Assembly: GCA_046727575.1 (NCBI GenBank)
Contig: JBKPCV010000171.1
Span: 1 to 15,999, forward strand
DNA from: DASPTH01 sp046727575
GTDB taxonomy: Bacteria; Actinomycetota; Acidimicrobiia; IMCC26256; DASPTH01
DNA length: 15,999 nucleotides
Direction of reading: 5' to 3'
The stretch's first letter is position 1, and each line of letters starts with the position of its first letter. Shown piece after piece: positions 1-6,448 of the stretch. A program made the position numbers and the translations under genes. The notes under the pieces are model-generated. The model did not search any database. It had not been told where the DNA came from and saw nothing but the letters and a program-made list of their open reading frames with translations.

Positions 1-366
1 CTCCTCGCTCGTGTGTCGGACGCCATGACAGTCGACAAAACGGTCGACCGAGCCTTTCCACTTCACCGCGCAATCGGGGCTTCCGGGCAACTGCGTCGAC
101 AGGGCGACGATCTGGCCGTTCTCCAGCGCGAACAGAATGCTGCGACGCCCGCCGAAGGGGTCCGGGACGTAGTACGGGCCGCCGTCGCGGAGCTCGCTCC
201 TGATCGCCTTCGCCAGGCCGGCCGCGAACGGGCGGACCTTGGTGGGGCTGCTGCCCTGCCCGCTCGTGAAGAGGAGCACCACCGCCACGAGGACACCCGC
301 GACCAGCACCGCCAGCGTCGCGGTGAACAGCAGCCGGGTGTCGGCCTTGGTCGGAGGCACGGTCAC
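1..366 (-). CDS. Membrane-anchored protein of unknown function (N-terminal part, runs off window)
   Basis: The reverse strand is open from the left edge up to a GTG at 366; a second GTG six bases further in (360) is also possible. The 122 visible residues start with a short hydrophilic leader, then one strongly hydrophobic segment (about 11-33), which fits an N-terminal membrane anchor. A soluble part follows. Residues 99-115 read DCAVKWKGSVDRFVDCHG, with Cys99 and Cys113. This is loosely reminiscent of the second half of a Rieske [2Fe-2S] site (CPCHGS) without its full ligand set, so it could be a degenerate Rieske-like fold. That is only an inference from pattern. The gene is divergent from sucC across 76 bp. 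I do not recognise the family. The reading frame is supported by codon use and the clear membrane segment. Confidence 0.7.
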   Translation of the reverse strand, partial: MTVPPTKADTRLLFTATLAVLVAGVLVAVVLLFTSGQGSSPTKVRPFAAGLAKAIRSELRDGGPYYVPDPFGGRRSILFALENGQIVALSTQLPGSPDCAVKWKGSVDRFVDCHGVRHTSEE

Positions 367-442
367 AGTTTGTCAACCACAACGTGATCGACCACCATTG
401 CGCCCGACTTTTTAGACGAGGCCGAGTCACGGAAAGGCCGTC
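367..442. promoter_or_regulatory. Divergent intergenic region upstream of sucC
   Basis: These 76 bp separate the starts of a minus-strand gene (366) and sucC (443), so promoters for both directions must lie here or extend into the genes. On the minus strand a TTGACA-like hexamer lies close to the GTG start. On the plus strand TTGTCA occurs near 370-375 but no good -10 sits at the right distance. GGAAAGG at 431-437 is a plausible ribosome-binding site for sucC. No single promoter can be called with confidence. Confidence 0.4.
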
Positions 443-1774
443 GTGGACCTCTTCGAATACCAGGGCAAGCAGCTGTTCGCGCGGTACGGCATTCCGGTGT
501 CGCCCGGCGCGCCGGCCACCACAGTCGCCCAGGCCGTCGAGGAGGCCGACGCCCTCGGCTATCCGGTCGTCGTGAAAGCGCAGGTGCAGGTCGGCGGCCG
601 CGGCAAGGCCGGCGGGATCAAGCTCGCCCACGACTCACAGGAGGCTCGGTCCCACGCCGACGCCATCCTCGGGATGGACATCAAGGGCCACGTCGTCGAG
701 GTCCTCTGGATCGAGAAGGCGAGTGACATCGCCGAGGAGTACTACGCGTCGTTCACGCTCGACCGGGCCGCCAAGCTGCATCTCGGCATGCTGTCGGCCC
801 AGGGGGGCGTGGAGATCGAGCAGGTGGCCGCCGAGAACCCCGACGCGATCGCCCGGATCCACGTCGACCCGGTCGACGGGCTGAGCGAGGCCCAGTGCGC
901 CGAGTGGGTCGAGCGGGCGAAGCTCAACCCGAAGGCGAACGACGGCGCCGTCGAGGTGCTGATGAACCTCTACCGCGCCTACACCGAGGGCGACGCCGAC
1001 CTCGTCGAGATCAACCCGCTCATCCTCACACCCGATGGTCGTGTGCACGCGCTCGACGCAAAGGTCACCCTGGACGACAACGCGGTGTTCCGCCATCCCG
1101 ACTACGTCGAGTACGACGCAACGCAGGTACGCGACGCGCGCGAGCGATTCGCCCACGAGCGCGGCCTGCAGTATGTGGGCCTCGAGGGGTCGGTCGGCGT
1201 GATCGCGAACGGCGCCGGGCTGGCGATGAGCACGGTCGACATCGTGAACCAGGTCGGCGGTGCGCCCGCGAACTTCCTCGACATCGGCGGCGGCGCCAAC
1301 GCCGACGTGATGGCCGGTGCACTCGAAGTGATCACGAGCGACGCCAACGTCCGGTCGATCTTCATCAACATCTTCGGTGGCATCACGAAGGGGGAGGAGG
1401 TGGCAAACGGCATCGTGCAGGCTCTCGACCGCGTGCACATCGATCCGCCGATCGTCATCCGTCTCGATGGCACGAATGCCGACGAGGGTCGCGCCATCCT
1501 CGAGCCGCACCTCTCCGACAAGCTGCAGATGGAGCCGACCATGCTCGACGCCGCCCGCCGCGCGGTGGAGTTGGCAGGAGACGCAGCGGAGGCGCGGAGG
1601 AGCGAGCGTCGCGAGCCGGGTACCCCGGCGAGCAGCGAGCGACCCATAGAGCGGGCCGCCCGGGGCGCCGGAGCGGAGTCGACCAAGGATGCAGGAGACG
1701 CAGCGGAGGCGCGGGCGGATGCCCGGGGCGCCGGAGCGGAGTCGACCAAGGATGCAGGAGACGCAGCGCCATGA
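443..1774 (+). CDS. sucC: Succinyl-CoA synthetase (ADP-forming) beta subunit with an extra C-terminal tail
   Basis: The beta subunit of succinyl-CoA ligase interconverts succinyl-CoA and succinate with substrate-level phosphorylation in the TCA cycle, as a complex with SucD. The protein opens with MDLFEYQGKQLFARYGIPVS, the typical SucC start. It continues with the ATP-grasp domain (VVKAQVQVGGRGKAGG near 43-58, EINPL at 189-193) and the CoA-ligase domain (GSVGVIANGAGLAMSTVDIV at 249-268, NFLDIGGGA at 277-285, FINIFGGIT at 307-315). The start is GTG at 443, preceded by GGAAAGG. The normal family ends near residue 378 (about 380-395 aa). This protein has 443 residues, and 379-443 are a low-complexity Ala/Gly/Glu/Arg tail holding a repeated 16-residue block (ARGAGAESTKDAGDAA at 406-421 and 427-442). 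The stop overlaps the sucD start as ATGA, which indicates translational coupling. The assignment is secure; whether the tail is functional is unknown. Confidence 0.97.
   Translation: MDLFEYQGKQLFARYGIPVSPGAPATTVAQAVEEADALGYPVVVKAQVQVGGRGKAGGIKLAHDSQEARSHADAILGMDIKGHVVEVLWIEKASDIAEEYYASFTLDRAAKLHLGMLSAQGGVEIEQVAAENPDAIARIHVDPVDGLSEAQCAEWVERAKLNPKANDGAVEVLMNLYRAYTEGDADLVEINPLILTPDGRVHALDAKVTLDDNAVFRHPDYVEYDATQVRDARERFAHERGLQYVGLEGSVGVIANGAGLAMSTVDIVNQVGGAPANFLDIGGGANADVMAGALEVITSDANVRSIFINIFGGITKGEEVANGIVQALDRVHIDPPIVIRLDGTNADEGRAILEPHLSDKLQMEPTMLDAARRAVELAGDAAEARRSERREPGTPASSERPIERAARGAGAESTKDAGDAAEARADARGAGAESTKDAGDAAP
1574..1768 (+). repeat. Repeat cluster in the 3' end of sucC: exact 48-bp direct repeat and triplicated 15-bp segment
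   Basis: An exact 48-bp block occurs at 1658-1705 and again at 1721-1768, a 63-bp (21-codon) period that keeps the frame. The last 15 bases of the block, GCAGGAGACGCAGCG, occur a third time at 1574-1588, where identity to the 1691 copy extends to 24 bp (1574-1597 versus 1691-1714). The last copy lies directly before the sucD ATG and supplies its AGGAG ribosome-binding site. Between the first and second copies lies a hairpin-containing insert (1598-1657). The arrangement looks like successive tandem duplications of the original sucC-sucD junction. Confidence 0.9.
1615..1629. repeat. Small palindromic element in the sucC tail (6-bp stem, TAC loop)
   Basis: GCCGGG-TAC-CCCGGC forms a 6-bp stem with a 3-nt loop inside the coding sequence. 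Flanks are GAGCGAGCG-like on the left and GCAGCGAGCGA on the right. The core differs by one base from the one in the 3' end of folD (7317-7329), and the 16 bases to its right match at 12 positions, so the two look like copies of one dispersed element. Confidence 0.7.
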
Positions 1775-2655
1775 GCATCTTCGTCGACGAGACCACCAAG
1801 GTCGTGTACCAGGGCCTCACGGGTGGCCAGGGCAGCTTCTACGGGCCGCTCAATCGCGACTACGGCACCCAAGTCGTAGGGGGCACGAACCCCAAGAAGG
1901 CCGGCACCGACGTGTCCGGTATCCCGGTGTTCGCGACCGTGAGCGATGCGATCGCGGCGACGGGTGCGAACGCTTCGTGCATCTTCATCCCCGCGCCCGG
2001 CGTGCGCGACGCGGTGATGGAAGCCGCCGAAGCCGGCATCGAATTCATTGCGTGCATCACTGAAGGCGTCCCCGCGCACGACGAGGCGTGGTTCTACAAC
2101 AAGCTCCGGCGAGACTTTTCGAGCACGCGCCTCCTGGGCCCGAACTGTCCGGGAGTCATCAGCCCGGGCAAGTGCAACATCGGAATCACCGCCGGTCACA
2201 TCGCCAAGGTCGGCGGACCCGTCGGCATCGTGAGCCGGTCGGGCACACTCACCTACCAGGCTCTCTACGAGTTGAAGCAGAAGGACGTCGGCGTGACCAC
2301 GTGCGTCGGCATCGGCGGCGACCCGGTCCCGGGCACCAGCTTCATCGACTGCCTGCGCGCCTTCGAGGCCGACCCGGAGACCAAGGCCGTGATGATGATC
2401 GGCGAGATTGGCGGAGCCGCCGAGGAGGAAGCCGCCGAGTTCATCCGCGACCACATGAGCAAGCCGGTCGTCGCGTACATCGCCGGTGTGACCGCCCCGC
2501 CGGGGAAGAAGATGGGGCACGCCGGCGCGATCGTCTCCGGCGGCAAGGGCACGGCTGAGGCGAAGATCGCCGCGCTGCGCGACGCGGGCGCGCACGTGGG
2601 CCTCAACCCGACCGAGGCCGGCGACCTGATGGCGGAGATCGTCGCGAAGCTCTGA
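1771..2655 (+). CDS. sucD: Succinyl-CoA synthetase (ADP-forming) alpha subunit
   Basis: The alpha subunit binds CoA and carries the phosphohistidine intermediate. Its 294 residues match the usual family length. Visible features are the CoA-binding Rossmann motif GLTGGQGSFY (15-24), LLGPNCPGVISPGKCNIGI (121-139), the phosphate-loop region VGIVSRSGTLTYQ (151-163), and GEIGG (211-215). KKMGHAGAIVSGGKGTAEAK (246-265) holds the active-site His250. The start ATG at 1771 overlaps the sucC stop by four bases (ATGA), and AGGAG lies ten bases upstream within the last sucC repeat. The gene ends 10 bp before the stop of a convergent membrane-protein gene, leaving no room for a separate terminator. Confidence 0.98.
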   Translation: MSIFVDETTKVVYQGLTGGQGSFYGPLNRDYGTQVVGGTNPKKAGTDVSGIPVFATVSDAIAATGANASCIFIPAPGVRDAVMEAAEAGIEFIACITEGVPAHDEAWFYNKLRRDFSSTRLLGPNCPGVISPGKCNIGITAGHIAKVGGPVGIVSRSGTLTYQALYELKQKDVGVTTCVGIGGDPVPGTSFIDCLRAFEADPETKAVMMIGEIGGAAEEEAAEFIRDHMSKPVVAYIAGVTAPPGKKMGHAGAIVSGGKGTAEAKIAALRDAGAHVGLNPTEAGDLMAEIVAKL

Positions 2656-2665
2656 CTGCGATCCG

Positions 2666-3721
2666 CTACGCCGCGGCTTCGTCGGGCACCGGGAGGATGT
2701 CGCCGCCCGGCGGCGTGGGCCCGGGTGGAGGCGTGGTGTCGTCGCCGTCGTCGGGCTCGTCGAGCACCGGTGCCAGCCACCACGCGATCACACCGAGGCC
2801 GACGGCGAAGGCGAGCGCGATGCCGCCGACCCCGGCCGCGCTGTCGGGTGCGATGTCCACGAGGATCGCGACGAGGCCGCCGAAGACGGTGAGCACGCCG
2901 ATCCACGTCGTCGCACGACGACGATTGCCGCGAGCACCGACGATGCCGACGACCGCACCGGCCGCGAGTGCGAGCAGCCCGCCGAGGAGCACGCTGTCGT
3001 TGCCGCCGAGGACGATCGCACCGGCGATCGTCTCGATCGCGCCGACCGCGATGAACGGCGTCGCCGCGCCCTCGAGCCTGCGCCGGTCGAGGACCGCGCC
3101 GGCGGCGAGGAAGCCGAGCCCGACGAGGAGCGCGGTCGTGGCGGCGGAATCGGTGGTGTCCCTCGCGTTGGACAGCGAGGTGTCGGTGTCGAAGCCGAAC
3201 GCGTCGGTGTTCGAGCTCTGCGACGAGATCTCGCCCTGGAACGGAAGAATGCTGTTGCTCTCACTACCCGCGATCTCGAACATCAGCCAGCCCGCGACCA
3301 ACAGCAGCGCGCCCGCCAGGAAGATGGCACGACCCTTCGTCCAGCCGACGAGGTAGACCACGAGGTAGCACCCGAGCGTCAGGAGGTAGATGCCGCGCGC
3401 GTCGTCGCGGTTGCCGTTGCCTTCGCCCACGAACGCGAAGAACCATACGAGCGGAATCGTCAGCACGAGCACGGTTACGGCCGCCGACCGCACAGGCCCG
3501 GGCGCTCGAAAGCCCACGATGAGCGCGGCGATCGCGAGGGCGACGTCGAAGCCGACCCCCGGCACGGTCGGATCGTCGCTCGAGACTTCGACGACGAAAG
3601 CGACGACCGCGACCACCGCGAAGGCGCCCGCCGCGGCTCCGAGCACGTGCGCAAAGCCGGGCGGCGGGCGGCGTTGCGCGCGCCACCCGAGGCGCGGAAC
3701 GGCCGCGGGCCCGCTGCTCAT
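2666..3721 (-). CDS. Polytopic membrane protein of unknown function (about 10 TM segments)
   Basis: This protein has 351 residues. Hydrophobic segments are visible near 26-45, 58-72, 79-98, 110-127, 131-151, 193-212, 220-239, 243-263, 271-289 and 296-316, so about ten membrane spans. A polar Ser/Asp/Thr-rich loop (152-192) divides the protein into two sets of five. The C-terminus (321-351) is acidic and then proline-rich (DEPDDGDDTTPPPGPTPPGG), probably a cytoplasmic or exposed tail. No catalytic motif is recognisable. The start ATG at 3721 lies only 6 bp after the stop of the four-span membrane protein upstream, so the two are very likely co-transcribed. In Streptomyces-type synteny this position between sucCD and purN also holds membrane proteins of unknown role. 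I cannot assign a family. Confidence 0.85.
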   Translation of the reverse strand: MSSGPAAVPRLGWRAQRRPPPGFAHVLGAAAGAFAVVAVVAFVVEVSSDDPTVPGVGFDVALAIAALIVGFRAPGPVRSAAVTVLVLTIPLVWFFAFVGEGNGNRDDARGIYLLTLGCYLVVYLVGWTKGRAIFLAGALLLVAGWLMFEIAGSESNSILPFQGEISSQSSNTDAFGFDTDTSLSNARDTTDSAATTALLVGLGFLAAGAVLDRRRLEGAATPFIAVGAIETIAGAIVLGGNDSVLLGGLLALAAGAVVGIVGARGNRRRATTWIGVLTVFGGLVAILVDIAPDSAAGVGGIALAFAVGLGVIAWWLAPVLDEPDDGDDTTPPPGPTPPGGDILPVPDEAAA

Positions 3722-3727
3722 CGCCGC

Positions 3728-4216
3728 TCAGGCGCGGGGCGGGCCGCCGGGGCTGCCCGGTGCGCCGGGAGTACCGGGGCTGCCCGGACGCCCGGTTCCC
3801 GCTCGCTCGCGCTGGAGGATGATGGCGCCGACCAGGCTGGCGATGCAGCCGATCAGGATGAGCCAGAAGCCGATGCCGTAGTCGAGCCCACCCTTGTCGA
3901 CGAGCAGGTACGCCACGGCGTACAGCGCCGCGAAGAAGCCGAGGACCAGGTAGACCTGCTCCCACGTGAACCCGAGGAAGCGAGCCGGGAGCCTCACGTT
4001 GGCGAACTTCGTCAGCGCGATCAGCACCGCCGAGATCGTCGCGAAGATCACCATGAGCGTCGCAACGGGAAAGTATCCCGAGCTCCACACAGTGGGGTCG
4101 CTGAGGGGGACCCCACTCGGATACGTGTAGAAGTGGAAGAACGAGAAGAGCAGGGCGATCCCGCCTCCGGCCATGATGATGATCTCGCCGGGGGTCGGGT
4201 TCTTCGATTCTGGCAT
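3728..4216 (-). CDS. Four-TM membrane protein with a collagen-like Gly-Pro tail, function unknown
   Basis: The protein has 162 residues. The start ATG at 4216 is chosen because GGAGGAA lies five bases upstream; the frame is open further but without membrane-protein character. Hydrophobic spans are near 12-30, 47-68, 86-105 and 115-134. After the last span comes a charged stop-transfer segment (QRERAG). The tail (139-162) is built of Gly-X-Pro-like triplets, including GSPGTPGAPGSPGG, followed by PPRA. The DNA of the tail begins with GCGAGCGAGCG and contains several CCGGG/CCCGG blocks, which resembles the hairpin element in the sucC and folD 3' ends. The gene precedes the ten-span protein by 6 bp and is divergent from purN. 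No known family is recognised. Confidence 0.85.
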   Translation of the reverse strand: MPESKNPTPGEIIIMAGGGIALLFSFFHFYTYPSGVPLSDPTVWSSGYFPVATLMVIFATISAVLIALTKFANVRLPARFLGFTWEQVYLVLGFFAALYAVAYLLVDKGGLDYGIGFWLILIGCIASLVGAIILQRERAGTGRPGSPGTPGAPGSPGGPPRA

Positions 4217-4375
4217 CGCGTTCCTCCGTGCCGGGTTGTCAGCGCCACGGTCAGCGCGCGACCACGACGGTCCGATTTGGACCCGCATGAGCAGACCACG
4301 ATCACCGTCTGAATGCAAGGATCCCGGGCCACGCAGGAACCCGCTGACGGCGAGGCGCTGCGCTACCTTGCGCAC
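4217..4375. promoter_or_regulatory. Divergent promoter region between the membrane-protein pair and purN
   Basis: The 159 bp hold an inverted repeat GGTCC-GATTT-GGACC at 4269-4283, a possible operator or small hairpin. Near purN the sequence CGCTACCTTGCGCAC precedes the GTG start. TACCTT at 4364-4369 has the TANNNT form of an actinobacterial -10 and would place transcription initiation at or next to the GTG at 4376, i.e. a leaderless mRNA; there is no purine-rich ribosome-binding site to argue otherwise. No riboswitch structure was seen. Confidence 0.4.
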
Positions 4376-4936
4376 GTGCAGCGGATCGGAGTCTTGGCGT
4401 CGGGGGGCGGCACGAACCTGCGCGCCCTCCTCGCTGCTGACTTGCCGATCGTCGTCGTGCTCGTCGACCGCGAGTGCGGCGCGACCGGGATCGCGCGGGA
4501 CGCCCGCGTACCCGTCGAGTTCATCGAACGCAAGAGCTTCGGTCGCGACTTCGACCGAGTCGCGTACACCCACGACGTGGTCGACGCGCTGACGCGGCAC
4601 GACGTCGACCTCGTCGCAATGGCGGGGTTCGGCACGATCCTCGAGAAACCCATCCACGACGCCTTCCCGGACCGCATCGTGAACACACACCCTGCGTTGC
4701 TGCCGGCGTTCAAGGGCTGGCACGCGGTCGAGGATGCGCTCGCCGCGGGCGTGAAGATCACCGGTTGCACCGTGCACATCGCGCGGCTCGAAGTCGACGA
4801 GGGGCCGATCCTCGCGCAGGAGGCGGTCCCCGTCTACGACGACGACACCGTCGCAACGCTCCACGAGCGCATCAAGGCCGTCGAATACCGGCTCTACCCG
4901 GAGGTTCTCCGGCGACTCGTGGCGGAGGGGGCGTGA
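4376..4936 (+). CDS. purN: Phosphoribosylglycinamide formyltransferase (GAR transformylase)
   Basis: PurN transfers a formyl group from 10-formyl-tetrahydrofolate to GAR, the third step of purine synthesis. The 186-residue protein begins VQRIGVLASGGGTNLRAL, the classic PurN N-terminus with the phosphate-binding GGGTN loop. The active-site block IVNTHPALLPAFKG (101-114) gives Asn103 and His105, and HIARLEVDEGPILAQ (134-148) gives Asp141, matching the Asn/His/Asp triad of the family. I chose the GTG at 4376 because family members start just before this strand; an ATG at 4313 would add 21 atypical residues. The stop overlaps the purH start (TGATG), so the two are coupled. Confidence 0.96.
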   Translation: MQRIGVLASGGGTNLRALLAADLPIVVVLVDRECGATGIARDARVPVEFIERKSFGRDFDRVAYTHDVVDALTRHDVDLVAMAGFGTILEKPIHDAFPDRIVNTHPALLPAFKGWHAVEDALAAGVKITGCTVHIARLEVDEGPILAQEAVPVYDDDTVATLHERIKAVEYRLYPEVLRRLVAEGA

Positions 4937-6435
4937 TGCGCGCGCTGCTGTCGGTGTGGGACAAGACCGGGCTCGCCGAGTTCGCGCGCGCGTTGCACGA
5001 GCTCGGTTGGGACCTCGTGTCGTCGGGCGGCACGGCCCGCACCATCGAGGAGGCCGGGGTCCCCGTCATGCACCTCGCCGACATCACGGGCTTCCCGGAG
5101 ATGCTCGACCACCGCGTCGTCACGCTGCACCCGAAGGTGCATGGCGGCATCCTGGCGGATCGCGGCAACGACGCTCACCTCGCCGACCTCGAGTTGTACG
5201 ACATCGAGCCGTTCGACATGGTCGTCAGCAACCTCTATCCGTTCGAGCGGGCGCCCGACATCGAGACCATCGACATCGGCGGACCCGCCCTCACGCGAGC
5301 GGCCGCGAAGAACCACGCGTGGGTGGCGATCGTCACGAGTCCCGAGCAATACGACGCGGTCCTCGCCGAGTTGCGCGCGGACGGAACGCTGAGCCAGGGC
5401 ACTCGTCGCGACCTCGCGATCGACGCGTTCGCCCGCACCGCCGAGTACGACGCCGCGGTCGTCGCGTGGCTCCAGCGCGACGAGGAGCTTCCCGATCACC
5501 TCGTGCTCGCCTTACAGCGCACGGACGACGAGCTCCGCTACGGCGAGAACCCGCACCAGCGCGCCGCGCGCTATCGAACCGCCGGTACCACGAGTTGGTG
5601 GGACGACGTCGTGCAGCACAGTGGCGTCGCGCTCTCTTATCTCAATCTCTACGACGCCGACGCCGCGTGGCGCCTGGTTCACGACCTCGGCGGCGATCCC
5701 GCCGTCGCGATCATCAAGCACGCGAACCCGTGCGGCGTCGCGGTGGCACGCGATCTCGCGACTGCGTACCAGCGCGCGCTGGAGTGCGACGAGCGATCGG
5801 CGTTCGGAGGCATCGTCGCGCTCAACCGGCCCGTCGACACGGAGACAGTGGAGCGCATCGTGCAGGGTCCGCAAGCCGATGTGGTCATCGCGACCGGTTA
5901 CGACGACGGCACGGTCGCCGCGCTCCGCAAACGCCGCAAGAACACTCGGGTGCTCTCTGCCCCGCCTACTGAGTCCACGACCCTCGACATCCGCCAGATC
6001 TCCGGCGGGTTCCTCGTGCAGACGCCGCACGAGTTCGTGGCCGGTCGCGACGACTGGCGAGTAGTCACCAAACGCGCGCCCACCGAGTCGGAGTGGCGCG
6101 ACGCCGCGCTGGCGTGGCGCATCTGTGGGCACGTGAAGTCGAACGCGATCGTGCTCGTGAAGGACGCGCAGGCCGTCGGGATCGGCGCGGGCCAGCAGAA
6201 CCGCGTGCAGTCGGGCGAGATCGCGGCGGAGAAAGCAGCCGGTCGGGCGGCGGGCGGCGCGTGCGCGTCGGACGCGTTCTACCCGTTCCCCGACGGCGTC
6301 GAGGCCGCTGCCGCCGCGGGCGTGGCCGTCGTCGTACAGCCGGGCGGGTCGGTGGGCGACGAGAACGTGATCGAGCGGGCCGACGAGCTCGGCCTGGCAA
6401 TGGTGTTCACGGGCGAGAGGCACTTCCTGCACTGA
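4936..6435 (+). CDS. purH: Bifunctional AICAR transformylase / IMP cyclohydrolase
   Basis: PurH carries out the last two steps to IMP: formylation of AICAR with 10-formyl-THF, then ring closure. The protein has 499 residues, normal for the family. The N-terminal MGS-like cyclohydrolase domain shows SSGGTARTIEEAG (29-41), HPKVHGGIL (65-73), SNLYPF (98-103) and IDIGGPALTRAAAKNH (112-127). The transformylase domain shows RYGENPHQRAA (201-211), IIKHANPCGVA (259-269) with catalytic Lys261/His262, SAFGGIVALN (288-297), IGAGQQNRVQS (416-426) and SDAFYPFPDGVEAAA (445-459). The ATG at 4936 shares a base with the purN stop, with GGAGGGG upstream. folD follows after 13 bp, so the formyl-donor enzyme and its two users sit together. 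Confidence 0.97.
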   Translation: MRALLSVWDKTGLAEFARALHELGWDLVSSGGTARTIEEAGVPVMHLADITGFPEMLDHRVVTLHPKVHGGILADRGNDAHLADLELYDIEPFDMVVSNLYPFERAPDIETIDIGGPALTRAAAKNHAWVAIVTSPEQYDAVLAELRADGTLSQGTRRDLAIDAFARTAEYDAAVVAWLQRDEELPDHLVLALQRTDDELRYGENPHQRAARYRTAGTTSWWDDVVQHSGVALSYLNLYDADAAWRLVHDLGGDPAVAIIKHANPCGVAVARDLATAYQRALECDERSAFGGIVALNRPVDTETVERIVQGPQADVVIATGYDDGTVAALRKRRKNTRVLSAPPTESTTLDIRQISGGFLVQTPHEFVAGRDDWRVVTKRAPTESEWRDAALAWRICGHVKSNAIVLVKDAQAVGIGAGQQNRVQSGEIAAEKAAGRAAGGACASDAFYPFPDGVEAAAAAGVAVVVQPGGSVGDENVIERADELGLAMVFTGERHFLH

Positions 6436-6448
6436 TGACGCGCATTCG

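Noticed and set aside
895..1770. Upstream extension of the sucD frame through sucC
   Set aside because: The frame is open only because of GC bias. The true SucD N-terminus (MSIFVDETTKVVYQGLTG) starts at 1771 with a ribosome-binding site.
1102..2595. A 497-codon open frame on the minus strand opposite sucC/sucD
   Set aside because: It is antisense to two clearly conserved enzymes. Long open antisense frames are expected in DNA with such high third-position GC, and its product looks like no known protein.
4313..4375. ATG at 4313 as the purN start
   Set aside because: It would add 21 residues not found in PurN proteins. The GTG at 4376 directly precedes the first conserved strand.
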